From contig OY734803.1 of the NCBI GenBank assembly GCA_963457535.1, positions 1,302,001 through 1,366,000 of the forward strand: DNA of 64,000 nucleotides, read 5' to 3'. The notes under the pieces are model-generated. The model was not told where the DNA came from, searched no databases, and worked only from the letters and a program-made list of their open reading frames with translations. Positions 50,658 through 59,245 of the stretch are shown piece after piece (position 1 is the first letter of the stretch; every line of letters begins with the position of its first letter). The position numbers and the translations under genes are program-made. The stretch comes from JAHRAW01 sp028066695. GTDB lineage: Bacteria; Pseudomonadota; Gammaproteobacteria; Arenicellales; Poriferihabitantaceae.

Positions 50658-52037
50658 ATGATCAAACCGCACACCATTTTCACCGGTGACAACCTGCCCA
50701 TCCTGCGCGGCATGGACAGCGAAAGCGTCGACCTGATTTATCTCGATCCGCCGTTCAATTCCAAACGCACCTACGCCGCGCCGATCGGCAGCAAGGCCGC
50801 CGGCGCGGAATTCAAGGACACCTGGACGCTCGCCGACACCGACGACGCGTGGTGGGGCGAACTCGCCGATGTGCATCCGGCGCTGTTCACGGTGATAGAC
50901 GCCGCCGGCGCGGCCGGCGGCAGGGGCGACAAAGCGTATTGCATTTACATGGCGGTGCGGCTGCTTGAGATGCACCGCGCCCTGAAACCGGGCGGCGCGA
51001 TTTATTTGCACTGCGACCAAACCATGTCGCACTCCATCAAACTCATGCTGGACGCGATTTTCGGCGCGAAAAACTTTCGCAATGAAATCATCTGGGAGCG
51101 CGCGGCGGGCCGCGCCAAGGGCAGCCAGCACAAAAAGATGTCGCTGGGCGTCGACATGGACAATGTGTTTTTCTACGCCAAAACTCCGGCGCACTCCCTG
51201 CACGCGCCTTTTGCGGCTTTATCCGAGGACGAGGCTGCGGAAAAGTTTCCGCTTCGCGAGCCGGACGGAAGGCGATACAACACGAGTGTTCCGCTGTTTT
51301 GCCAGCCGTCCATGGGCGACCGCCCGAACCTCTGCTACACCTACAAAGGTGTGCGCAATCCGCACCCGTCCGGCTGGCGCGTGTCCAGGGAAAAGTTGGC
51401 GCAAATGGACAAGGAGGGAAAAATCATCTGGCGAAAGGGAAAACGCCCGCTGCGCAAGTCCTATGCCGACGAATACGAGGGCAAGCCGGTCGGCTCGCTT
51501 TGGACCGATATTCCCAATGTCAGCGGCCGCGAACGCATCGGCTACCCGACGCAAAAACCGCTCGCGCTTTTGCGCCGTATCATTAAAACCAGCAGCGACC
51601 CCGGCGGCATCGTGCTGGACCCTTTTTGCGGCTGCGCGACCGCCTGCGTCGCCGCCCACGACGAAGGGCGCAAATGGATCGGCATTGACATTTCGCACCG
51701 CGCCTATGAACTCGTCCAGCAGCGGTTTCGCGACGAACTCGGCATCTTCAACCCGGGAATCATCCACCGAACCGACATCCCGCAACGCGCCGGGCAAAAG
51801 CGCTCCAAAAATATCAAGCACATTCTGTTCGGCGGCCAGCAGGGTATCTGCAAGGGATGCAAACACGAATTCCACTACCGCCACTTCCACCTGGACCACA
51901 TCGTCCCGCGCGCGCGCGGCGGCTCCGACGCCGATGAAAATCTGCAACTTTTGTGCGGCTCGTGCAACAACATCAAGGGAGACCGCACGATGGAGTATCT
52001 GCGCGCGCGGCTGAAAGAGCTCGGCTTTATCAAATAG
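50658..52037 (+). CDS. Beta-class DNA methyltransferase fused to an HNH nuclease domain
   Basis: The 459-residue protein has the amino-methylase motif LDPPFNS near residue 31, a middle target-recognition region, and the AdoMet motif VLDPFCGCATACVAA near 320. This order defines the beta class. Residues 395-445 form an HNH module: CKGC, then FHLDHIVPRARGGSDADENLQLLCGSCNNIKG with zinc cysteines. One chain thus appears to hold both modification and cleavage. No separate restriction gene or specificity subunit is nearby. Whether the HNH part cuts DNA, and which sequence is methylated, is unknown. Confidence 0.9.
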   Translation: MIKPHTIFTGDNLPILRGMDSESVDLIYLDPPFNSKRTYAAPIGSKAAGAEFKDTWTLADTDDAWWGELADVHPALFTVIDAAGAAGGRGDKAYCIYMAVRLLEMHRALKPGGAIYLHCDQTMSHSIKLMLDAIFGAKNFRNEIIWERAAGRAKGSQHKKMSLGVDMDNVFFYAKTPAHSLHAPFAALSEDEAAEKFPLREPDGRRYNTSVPLFCQPSMGDRPNLCYTYKGVRNPHPSGWRVSREKLAQMDKEGKIIWRKGKRPLRKSYADEYEGKPVGSLWTDIPNVSGRERIGYPTQKPLALLRRIIKTSSDPGGIVLDPFCGCATACVAAHDEGRKWIGIDISHRAYELVQQRFRDELGIFNPGIIHRTDIPQRAGQKRSKNIKHILFGGQQGICKGCKHEFHYRHFHLDHIVPRARGGSDADENLQLLCGSCNNIKGDRTMEYLRARLKELGFIK

Positions 52038-52542
52038 CGCGCGCCAGCGCGGCGCGCACCGCAGCCCATTGCGCGGTTTTGGCGGCGAGCGAAAGCGCGG
52101 CATGCGCCGGGCTGGTGGAGGGAAGGCGGGTAACGCGCATTTCGTCCGCGGCGGCGAGGGCGCGGTAATGCCGCTCGGCGCTCGCGCCGTTGCAAAACAC
52201 TTCGGCGATGCGCGGGTGGCGGCGGTGGAATGCGGCGAAATCGTTGGCGCGGGCGGCGCGGATGTTGCTGTCCAAACTGCCGTCGCGGCGGCAACTTGCA
52301 ATCACATCCCACAGCGCGACGCCGCGCGCCGCGAGTTGGCGGCACCGCGTGCGGTAGGGGGCGGCGCGCGCGATGCCGAAAAGTTCCTCCATGATCGGCC
52401 AGAACTGGTTGCGCGGGTGGGCGTAATACTCGCGCGCGCGCAGCGAGGCCTCGCTGGGAAACGAGCCGAGAATCAGCACACGCGCGCGCCCGGCGGCGCC
52501 GGCCACGGGCGGCAGGCCGGTTCGGCGCGGCGCGTCCGGCAT
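52030..52542 (-). CDS. DNA-deoxyinosine (hypoxanthine-DNA) glycosylase, UDG superfamily
   Basis: This 170-residue protein shows GLPPVAGAAGRARVLILGSFPSEASLRAREYYAHPRNQFWPIM, which marks the hypoxanthine-DNA glycosylase branch of the UDG fold, and RLPSTSPAHA near the C-terminus. These enzymes remove hypoxanthine arising from adenine deamination. The ATG at 52542 precedes the conserved start. Its 3' end overlaps the convergent methyltransferase gene by 8 bp. Confidence 0.87.
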   Translation of the reverse strand: MPDAPRRTGLPPVAGAAGRARVLILGSFPSEASLRAREYYAHPRNQFWPIMEELFGIARAAPYRTRCRQLAARGVALWDVIASCRRDGSLDSNIRAARANDFAAFHRRHPRIAEVFCNGASAERHYRALAAADEMRVTRLPSTSPAHAALSLAAKTAQWAAVRAALARAI

Positions 52543-52565
52543 CAGCGGCGCGCGCCCGGGCTGAC

Positions 52566-52574
52566 TGCTATACT
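52566..52574 (+). promoter_or_regulatory. Extended -10 promoter of the CBS protein gene
   Basis: TGCTATACT lies 27 nt before the start codon and is followed by a GGGGAGG ribosome site. It overlaps the 5' leader of the divergent glycosylase gene. Confidence 0.5.
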
Positions 52575-52601
52575 CGCGAAGACACTTTCGGGGAGGCATT
52601 C

Positions 52602-53030
52602 ATGAGCACAATCAGCAGCATTATGAAAGGGGCCGGCGGCGAGGTTTGGAGCGTCCGCTCCGACCAATCGGTGCTGGACGCGCTTCGGTTGATGGCGGAA
52701 AAAGGCATCGGCGCGGTGCCGGTAATTGACGGCGGAAAACTGTCGGGCATTTTCAGCGAGCGCGACTACGCGCGCAAAGTCATCCTGCAGGACCGCAGTT
52801 CGCGCGACACGCCGGTGCGCGAGATCATGTCGCGCGAGGTGACCACCACCACGCCGGCGAGCAGCGTCGCCGAATGCATGGCGCTGATGACCGAAAAACA
52901 TTTCCGCCATCTGCCGGTGATGGAGGGCGAAAAAGTCGTCGGCATAATTTCCATCGGCGATTTGGTCAAGGCGGTGATCGCCGAACAGCAATACACCATC
53001 AGCCAGTTGGAAAACTACATCGCCGGCTGA
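52602..53030 (+). CDS. CBS-domain pair protein
   Basis: A 142-residue protein made of two CBS motifs: VLDALRLMAEKGIGAVPVIDGGKLSGIFSERDYARKV and AECMALMTEKHFRHLPVMEGEKVVGIISIGDLVKAV. Stand-alone CBS pairs bind adenine nucleotides and act as sensors. A strong GGGGAGG Shine-Dalgarno sits 6 nt before the ATG. It is a single-gene unit, convergent with the lytic transglycosylase. Confidence 0.92.
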   Translation: MSTISSIMKGAGGEVWSVRSDQSVLDALRLMAEKGIGAVPVIDGGKLSGIFSERDYARKVILQDRSSRDTPVREIMSREVTTTTPASSVAECMALMTEKHFRHLPVMEGEKVVGIISIGDLVKAVIAEQQYTISQLENYIAG

Positions 53031-53041
53031 GCGCGCGGCGC

Positions 53042-53620
53042 TCACAACCCGCAGCGCTTGATTTGCCGGCGGTATCTTTCGGCCTGCGCGGAGACGCGTT
53101 TCGCCGCGCCTTTCAGCCAACTATTGCGCTTGTAGGTGCCGCGCGAATAGCCGCCCCAGCCTTCGTGGTAGGCGAGGTAGTTGCGGTAGGCGTCGCTCGG
53201 TTTGATGCCGAGTTGGCGGCGCGACCGCGCCAGATACCAGCCGACAAAATCTATCGCGTCTTTAAAGTCGTCGCGCTGCGCGATGAAGTTGCCGCTGTCC
53301 TTGCGGTAGAAATCCCAGGTCTGGTCCAGCGCCTGCGGGTAGCCGTATGCGGTGGAGGGCCGCCCGAGCGGAATGCCGAGAAAGCGGCGGCGCGGCGGCC
53401 GCGCCTTGGCGTCAAACGACGATTCTTTGTAAATGATCGCCAGCATCACCGCCGGGTCGGCCTTCCATTTTTTCGCCGCGCGTTTTGTGTGCTTGCGCCA
53501 CCGCCGTTTTTCGCGGAGAAGTTTGCAGGCGTTTTCAATTTGCCGCGGCCGCCCGCCGGCGCACGAGGCGAGCAGCGGCGCGAGCGCGGCGAGCAGCAGC
53601 GCGCGACGCGTCTCGTTCAT
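53042..53620 (-). CDS. Lipoprotein lytic transglycosylase (SLT/lysozyme-like)
   Basis: The 192-residue protein starts with a lipoprotein signal (ALLLAALAPLLASC, lipobox LASC). The catalytic Glu is in AIIYKESSFDAKARP near residue 65, followed by PSTAYGYPQALDQTWDFY and LAYHEGWGGY, typical of a transglycosylase SLT family. It would cut peptidoglycan at the outer membrane. The ATG overlaps the stop of the upstream MFS gene. Confidence 0.88.
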   Translation of the reverse strand: MNETRRALLLAALAPLLASCAGGRPRQIENACKLLREKRRWRKHTKRAAKKWKADPAVMLAIIYKESSFDAKARPPRRRFLGIPLGRPSTAYGYPQALDQTWDFYRKDSGNFIAQRDDFKDAIDFVGWYLARSRRQLGIKPSDAYRNYLAYHEGWGGYSRGTYKRNSWLKGAAKRVSAQAERYRRQIKRCGL

Positions 53621-54804
53621 GCGGCCACCGCCGGAATCGGCTCCACCCGCGGCGGCGTCTTGCGCGGCAGGCCGAGCGCGCCGAGGCAGACCAGCGCGGC
53701 GGCCAGCGCCAGCAGGAAAAACACCCAGACGAGTTGCCCGGTCTGGCGGTTGACCCAGGCGACCAACTCCACGCCGAGCGGACCCGAACTGAAAAACAGC
53801 ACGAACTTCAGCCCGAACACCAGGCCGTGGTGCTTGCTCGGCGTGTAGCGCGCCAGCAGCATGTTTTCGGCCGGCAGCGCGCTCGCGCCGAGCGCGACCG
53901 CGGCGCACAGCACCGCCACCAAATACAGCCCGCCGGCATGCGCGGCGAGCGCGAGCAAAAGCGCGTGCGCGAAAAACTGCAGCAAGTACACCAGTTTCAG
54001 GTTGTAACGGTCGGCGAGCGCGCCGCCGATGAACTGGCACAGCCCGCCGGCGACATACACCAGCGAGACATACAGCCCGACCGTCTTGATGCCGGCGCCG
54101 TCCAAGCGCAGCGAAAACGCCTTGGGCATCGCGGTCTGCGTGGCGTGATAGACCAGCCCGGCGACGGTCAGGCAAAACAGCAGCACCACCAGCGGCGCGA
54201 TTTGCGGCCGGCGTTGCGGCGGTGACGGCACGGCAATTCCGCCGCGGCCGCGCGCGCGGGCGCGCAACAGGCCGGCGAGCATGGCCGCGCCGGTCAGCAT
54301 GACCACTATGCCGGGCAAAACGAAAGCCAAATAACTTCCGCCGCGCTCCAGCAAAAATCCGGTGACCGCGCCGGCCATGGCCGCGCCGAGACTGCCGAAA
54401 ACGCCGTTGAGCGCGAGCGCCGCGCCCTGCTTTGCGCCGGAGTGGCGAATGACCAGCGGAATTCCGACCGGGTGGTAGATCGCCGCGAACAGTCCGAGCC
54501 CCGACAGCGCGACCAGCATGCCGAGCGGGCCGGCGGCGTGGCCGGCGGCGACCGAGCACGCGCCCATGCCGAGGAAAAACACCACCAGCATTCCGGGCGC
54601 GCTCCACCGGTCGGCGAGCCAGCCGGCGGCGATGGCGAACACCCCGACCAGCAGCGCGCCGAGCGTCCACAAACTGACCAGTTCGTGATAGGGCAGTTGC
54701 CACTCCACTTCCAGCGTCAGCACGATGACGAAATAAAACGCCGTGAACATGTGAAAATACGCGTGCCCCAGCGCCGAATACAGCATGATCGCGTTCTTTG
54801 ACAT
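53617..54804 (-). CDS. Major facilitator superfamily transporter
   Basis: A 395-residue protein with about twelve hydrophobic helices. Between helices 2 and 3 it has GWLADRWSAPGML, the MFS loop motif, and GGALADRYNLK repeats it in the second half. IYHPVGIPLVIRH near residue 110 resembles the fosmidomycin-resistance/Fsr-like group. The ligand is unknown. It shares an operon with the lytic transglycosylase through an ATGA overlap. Confidence 0.88.
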   Translation of the reverse strand: MSKNAIMLYSALGHAYFHMFTAFYFVIVLTLEVEWQLPYHELVSLWTLGALLVGVFAIAAGWLADRWSAPGMLVVFFLGMGACSVAAGHAAGPLGMLVALSGLGLFAAIYHPVGIPLVIRHSGAKQGAALALNGVFGSLGAAMAGAVTGFLLERGGSYLAFVLPGIVVMLTGAAMLAGLLRARARGRGGIAVPSPPQRRPQIAPLVVLLFCLTVAGLVYHATQTAMPKAFSLRLDGAGIKTVGLYVSLVYVAGGLCQFIGGALADRYNLKLVYLLQFFAHALLLALAAHAGGLYLVAVLCAAVALGASALPAENMLLARYTPSKHHGLVFGLKFVLFFSSGPLGVELVAWVNRQTGQLVWVFFLLALAAALVCLGALGLPRKTPPRVEPIPAVAA

Positions 54805-54883
54805 GGAAGTTGGCGGATTTGGTAAAGTTTCCGGGGTTTTTGGATTTTTGATTGCGGCGGCGCGCGCCGCGCCGGGGGCTTAC

Positions 54884-54889
54884 TATACT
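54884..54889 (+). promoter_or_regulatory. Possible -10 box of degQ
   Basis: TATACT lies in the 224-bp divergent gap, 139 nt before the chosen degQ start. A GC-rich -35 region makes this tentative. Confidence 0.3.
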
Positions 54890-54895
54890 CCCCCG

Positions 54896-55010
54896 CCGGT
54901 AAAATATCCCGCGAAAAATGCCCGCGCAAAATGTCCGTTAAAAATGTCCGCAGAAAATGTCTCCTCAAAAAAATCTCCCCGCAAAACGCTCCGGCGAAAT
55001 GTTCGCGCGA
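54896..55010. repeat. 12-13-bp periodic repeat upstream of degQ
   Basis: About nine units of A-run plus TCCCGCG/TCCGC-like block (AAAATATCCCGCG, AAAAATGCCCGCG, AAAATGTCCGTT and so on) fill the leader. The array is in frame with degQ near its end, which makes the true degQ start ambiguous. Confidence 0.7.
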
Positions 55011-55028
55011 CAAAATCACGCTGAAATC

Positions 55029-56417
55029 ATGATGACCAGCCGTTTATCGCGGCGATTTTTCCGGCCGGCGCCGCTTCCGGCATTTATCGCGGCGATTTTT
55101 CTCGCCGCCGCCCCGATTAATGCCGCGCGCGCCGCGCTGCCGTTCGCCGTGGACGGCCAGCCGCTGCCGAGTCTCGCGCCGATGCTGGAGCGGGTGCAGC
55201 CGGCCGTGGTCAACCTCTCCACCACCGCGCGCCTGCGCTCGTTTGAACACCCGCTTTTGCGCGACCCGTTTTTCCGGCGGTTTTTTAATATGCCCAACCG
55301 CCCGCGGCGCGGCAGCAGCGTCGGCTCGGGCGTCATCGTGGACGCGAAAAAGGGCTACATCATCACCAACCACCATGTCATTGAACACGCCGACGCGATC
55401 ACCGTGACCACCCGCGACGGGCGCGAACTCGCCGCAAAATTGGTCGGCTCGGACGCCGGCAGCGACATCGCCATCGTCCAAGTCCGCGCGGAACGCCTCG
55501 CCGAAATTCCCCTCGGAAAATCCGCCGACCTGCGCGTCGGCGATTTCGTGGTCGCCATCGGCAGTCCGTTCGGGCTGAGCCAGACGGTCACCTCGGGCAT
55601 CGTCAGCGCGCTCGGGCGCAGCGGGCTGGGCCTTGAAGGCTACGAGGATTTCATTCAGACCGACGCCTCCATCAACCCCGGCAATTCCGGCGGCGCGCTG
55701 GTGGATTTGCACGGGCGGTTGATCGGCATCAACACCGCGATCTTTTCGCGCGGCGGCGGCAGCGTCGGCATCGGCTTCGCCATTCCGGTGGACATGGTCG
55801 GCGAGTTGATGGCGCAATTAATTGAGCACGGCAACATTCGCCGCGGGCTGCTCGGCGTGACCATGCAGGACCTGACGCCGGCGCTCGCCGACGCGTTCGG
55901 CGTGGAGGGCAAGCGCGGCGCGGTGGTGGTGCAAGTCATGCCCGGCACCGCGGCCGAGGAAGCCGGGCTGCGCGAGGACGACATCATCGTGCAACTCAAC
56001 GACACCATCATTGAAGACAGCGCCGACCTGCGAAACGCCATCGGACTTTTGCGCCCGGGCGCGGAGGCGCGCTTGAATTATTACCGCGGCGGAAAATTGC
56101 AGCGCGTCACCACGCGCATCAAAGAGAGCGGCTACCTCACCGCGAACGACCGCGATTTGCTCGGACTTTTAAAAGGCGCGCGTTTTCGCCAGGCCGCGCG
56201 CACGCGCGAGCACGACGCCGGCGTGGAAGTGGTGGAGGTGGAGCAGGCCAGTCCGGCCGCGCAATCCGGCCTCGCGGTCGGCGATGTGGTGCTGAGCGTC
56301 AACCGCCGCCGCGTGCGCAGTATTGAGGAATTGGAAGACGCGCTGCGCGGCAACGAGTCCATGCTGCTGGTGAAAATCGCGCGCGGCGCGCGCAAACTGC
56401 TGCTGGTTTTGCGGTGA
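55029..56417 (+). CDS. degQ: Periplasmic serine protease of the Do/DegQ family
   Basis: This 462-residue protein has a signal peptide (PAFIAAIFLAAAPINAARA), a trypsin-like domain with the His in TNHHVIEHAD, the Asp in SDAGSDIAIV and the Ser in NPGNSGGALV, then two PDZ domains (about residues 265-355 and 390-460). It degrades or holds misfolded envelope proteins. I chose the first of two adjacent ATGs; an upstream ATG at 54999 lies inside the repeat array. It overlaps rpe by GTGA. Confidence 0.93.
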   Translation: MMTSRLSRRFFRPAPLPAFIAAIFLAAAPINAARAALPFAVDGQPLPSLAPMLERVQPAVVNLSTTARLRSFEHPLLRDPFFRRFFNMPNRPRRGSSVGSGVIVDAKKGYIITNHHVIEHADAITVTTRDGRELAAKLVGSDAGSDIAIVQVRAERLAEIPLGKSADLRVGDFVVAIGSPFGLSQTVTSGIVSALGRSGLGLEGYEDFIQTDASINPGNSGGALVDLHGRLIGINTAIFSRGGGSVGIGFAIPVDMVGELMAQLIEHGNIRRGLLGVTMQDLTPALADAFGVEGKRGAVVVQVMPGTAAEEAGLREDDIIVQLNDTIIEDSADLRNAIGLLRPGAEARLNYYRGGKLQRVTTRIKESGYLTANDRDLLGLLKGARFRQAARTREHDAGVEVVEVEQASPAAQSGLAVGDVVLSVNRRRVRSIEELEDALRGNESMLLVKIARGARKLLLVLR

Positions 56418-57109
56418 ATGCGAAGCGCGAATACTGGATCGCTCCGTCGATTCTCGCCGCCGATTTGGCGCGGCTCGGCGAGGAAGTGCGGCGCGCGCTC
56501 GCGGCCGGCGCCGACATCGTGCATTTTGATGTCATGGACAATCACTATGTGCCGAACCTGACTTTCGGGCCGCCGCTGTGCGCGGCCTTGCGAAAACACG
56601 GCGTCACCGCGCCGCTGGATGTGCATCTGATGGTCAAGCCGGTGGACCGCATCATTCCGGATTTCGCCGAGGCCGGCGCCAGTTACATTTCCTTTCACCC
56701 GGAAGCGTCCGAGCACATTGACCGCTCGTTGCGGCTGATTCGCGACAGCGGCTGCCGCGCCGGGCTGGTGTTCAACCCGGCGACGCCGCTGGATGTTTTG
56801 CGCCACGAAATTGAGCAGGTGGATTTGGTGCTGCTGATGTCGGTCAACCCGGGTTTCGGCGGGCAAAAATTCATTCCGGCGACCTATGAAAAATTGCGCG
56901 AGGCGCGCAAACTGATTGACGACAGCGGGCGCGACATTCGCCTGGAAGTGGACGGCGGCGTTGGCGTGGACAACATCGCCGAGGCGGCGCGCGCCGGCGC
57001 CGACACTTTCGTCGCCGGCAGCGCGATTTTCGGCGCGGCGCAAAAAAGCGACCCCAACGACTACGACAGCGTGATCGCGGCGATGCGCGGGCAACTCGCG
57101 CGGGCCTGA
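56414..57109 (+). CDS. rpe: Ribulose-phosphate 3-epimerase
   Basis: A 231-residue TIM barrel: IAPSILAADLARLGEE, HFDVMDNHYVPNLTFGPP with metal ligands, DVHLMV, MSVNPGFGGQKFIP and LEVDGGVGVDN. It interconverts ribulose 5-phosphate and xylulose 5-phosphate. It starts at a GTG in a GTGA overlap with degQ. rpe followed by trpE is common in proteobacteria; a phosphoglycolate phosphatase (gph) often lies between them but is absent here. Confidence 0.95.
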   Translation: MNAKREYWIAPSILAADLARLGEEVRRALAAGADIVHFDVMDNHYVPNLTFGPPLCAALRKHGVTAPLDVHLMVKPVDRIIPDFAEAGASYISFHPEASEHIDRSLRLIRDSGCRAGLVFNPATPLDVLRHEIEQVDLVLLMSVNPGFGGQKFIPATYEKLREARKLIDDSGRDIRLEVDGGVGVDNIAEAARAGADTFVAGSAIFGAAQKSDPNDYDSVIAAMRGQLARA

Positions 57110-57122
57110 CGCCCGCCCCGAA

Positions 57123-58634
57123 ATGCTCTCGCAGGACCAGTTCAAGCGCTGCGCCGAACTCGGCTACAACCGCATCCCGCTGGTGCGCGAGGCGCTCGCC
57201 GATCTGGAGACGCCGCTCAGCACCTATCTCAAACTCGCTTCGGCGCCGTTCAGTTATCTGCTGGAATCGGTGCAGGGCGGCGAAAAATGGGGGCGCTATT
57301 CCATCATCGGCCTGCCCTGCCGCCGGCGCATTGAGGCGCGCGGCGGAAAGTTGCGCGTCATAGACCACGAAGGCGGGCGCGACCGCGTGGCGCACGAGGA
57401 GGACGGCGACCCGCTGGAATACATCCGCAATTTTTTGCGCGAGCGGCGCGTGCCGCCGCCCGAGCATGCCGGCGGCGGCGGGGAATTGCCGCGGTTTAGC
57501 GGCGGTCTGGTCGGCTTTTTCGGCTACGACACGGTGCGCCACATTGAGCCGCATCTCGGCGCGAATCCGCGCGCCGAGCCGATTGGCGCGCCGGACATTT
57601 CGCTGCTGGTCTCGGACGAGGTGGTGGTGTTTGACAATCTCGCGGCGCGGCTCTATGTGGTCGTGCATGCCGACCCGGCCGAGGCCGACGCGTATGCGCG
57701 CGGTTGCGCGCGACTGGAGGAAATTCTCGCCGGTCTGTCGCGCCCGCTGCCGGACGCGCCGCGGCTGCCGGCGCGGCCCGGCCCGGCCGAAATTGACGAT
57801 GAAATTCGCTCCTCGTTTCCGCGCGAGGATTTTCTCGCGGCCGTGCAAAAGTGCCGCGATTACATCTACGAAGGCGATGTGTTTCAGGTGGTGATTTCGC
57901 AGCGCATGTCGCTGCCGTTTGCGGCCGCGCCGCTGGACCTCTACCGCGCGCTGCGCACGCTCAACCCGTCGCCGTATATGTATTACCTGAACCTCGCCGA
58001 CTACCACATCGCCGGCGCCTCGCCGGAGATTTTGGTGCGGCTGGAAGACGGGCGCGTCACTTTGCGCCCGATCGCCGGCACGCGCCCGCGCGGCGCCGAC
58101 CGCGCGCGCGACGCCGAACTCGCCGCCGAATTGCTCGCCGACCCGAAAGAACTGGCCGAGCACATGATGCTGGTGGATTTGGGGCGCAACGATGTCGGGC
58201 GCGTCGCCCGCACCGGCACGGTCGCCGTCACCGAAAAAATGGCGATTGAAAAATATTCGCATGTCATGCACATCGTCTCCAATGTCACCGGCGAAATCCG
58301 CGACGGACTGGACGCGATTGATGTGCTGAAAGCGGCCTTTCCGGCCGGCACGCTGTCGGGCGCGCCGAAAGTGCGCGCGATGGAAATCATTGAGGAATTG
58401 GAGCCGGACAAACGCGGCATTTATTCCGGCGCGATCGGCTACATCGGCTGGAACGGCAATCTGGACACCGCCATCGCCATTCGCACCGCGCTGATCAAAG
58501 ACGGCGCGGTCCATGTGCAGGCCGGCGGCGGCGTGGTCGCCGACTCGGTGCCGGAGCGCGAATGGGAGGAATCCATGGCGAAGGGGCGCGCGGTGGTGCG
58601 CGCGGTGGCGATGGCGCGCGGCGGGAGCAACTGA
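57123..58634 (+). CDS. trpE: Anthranilate synthase component I
   Basis: This 503-residue subunit makes anthranilate from chorismate. The tryptophan feedback element LLES (SYLLESVQGGEKWGRYS near residue 45) is intact. The chorismate-binding motifs RPIAGTRPRG, MLVDLGRNDVGRV, TLSGAPKVRAMEII and YSGAIGYIG are present. It begins 13 bp after rpe, so there is no room for a trp leader attenuator. It overlaps trpG by TGATG. Confidence 0.96.
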   Translation: MLSQDQFKRCAELGYNRIPLVREALADLETPLSTYLKLASAPFSYLLESVQGGEKWGRYSIIGLPCRRRIEARGGKLRVIDHEGGRDRVAHEEDGDPLEYIRNFLRERRVPPPEHAGGGGELPRFSGGLVGFFGYDTVRHIEPHLGANPRAEPIGAPDISLLVSDEVVVFDNLAARLYVVVHADPAEADAYARGCARLEEILAGLSRPLPDAPRLPARPGPAEIDDEIRSSFPREDFLAAVQKCRDYIYEGDVFQVVISQRMSLPFAAAPLDLYRALRTLNPSPYMYYLNLADYHIAGASPEILVRLEDGRVTLRPIAGTRPRGADRARDAELAAELLADPKELAEHMMLVDLGRNDVGRVARTGTVAVTEKMAIEKYSHVMHIVSNVTGEIRDGLDAIDVLKAAFPAGTLSGAPKVRAMEIIEELEPDKRGIYSGAIGYIGWNGNLDTAIAIRTALIKDGAVHVQAGGGVVADSVPEREWEESMAKGRAVVRAVAMARGGSN

Positions 58635-59245
58635 TGCTCGCCATCATAGATAACTACGACTCGTTCACCTACAACCTCGCGCAGTATTTCGGCGAACTCG
58701 GCGAGGAGGTTTCGGTGGTGCGCAACGACCAATTGGACACGGCCGGACTCGCCAAACTCGCGCCGCGCCGCCTGGTGATCTCGCCGGGACCGTGCACGCC
58801 CGACCAGGCCGGCGTGTCGGTGGAGGCGGTGCGGCATTTCGCCGGGCGCATTCCGGTGCTCGGCGTGTGTCTCGGCCACCAGTGCATCGGCCAGGCGTTC
58901 GGCGCGCGCGTGGTGCATGCCAAGCAATTGATGCACGGAAAAACTTCCGCGGTAACCCACGACGGCGACGGGATTTTTCGCGGGCTGCCGTCGCCGTTTA
59001 CCGCGACGCGTTACCACTCGCTTTCTCTGGAGGCGGAGTCACTGCCGGATTGTTTCGCGGTAAACGCGCGCAGTGCGGACGGGGAAATCATGGCGATGTT
59101 TCACCGCGAACACGCGCTCGCCGGCGTGCAGTTTCACCCGGAGTCGCTGTTCACCGAGCACGGGCACGCGCTGCTGAAAAACTTCCTGGCGTTTTCCGCG
59201 GAAGAAAAAAGTCCGTCGGAAAACTCCGGGAACAAAACGAAATGA
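58634..59245 (+). CDS. trpG: Anthranilate synthase component II (glutamine amidotransferase)
   Basis: The 203-residue class I amidotransferase has the nucleophile in GVCLGHQCIGQAFG near residue 78 and the His-Glu pair in QFHPESLFTEHG. It supplies ammonia to TrpE and may also serve PabB, since no separate pabA is in view. The last dozen residues (EEKSPSENSGNK) come from a short 12-bp periodic stretch that runs up to the trpC start. Confidence 0.95.
   Translation: MLAIIDNYDSFTYNLAQYFGELGEEVSVVRNDQLDTAGLAKLAPRRLVISPGPCTPDQAGVSVEAVRHFAGRIPVLGVCLGHQCIGQAFGARVVHAKQLMHGKTSAVTHDGDGIFRGLPSPFTATRYHSLSLEAESLPDCFAVNARSADGEIMAMFHREHALAGVQFHPESLFTEHGHALLKNFLAFSAEEKSPSENSGNKTK

Noticed and set aside
53621..54703. 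Long N-terminal extension of the lytic transglycosylase
   Set aside because: It is the MFS gene in another frame. The lipoprotein signal begins at 53620.
57110..57122. trp attenuator upstream of trpE
   Set aside because: Only 13 bp separate rpe and trpE, too little for a leader peptide and hairpins.
58792..59241. Extended start for TrpC and the 5' extension of DUF2007 (60352-61596)
   Set aside because: Both extensions are neighbouring genes (trpG and the AI-2E family gene) read out of frame.
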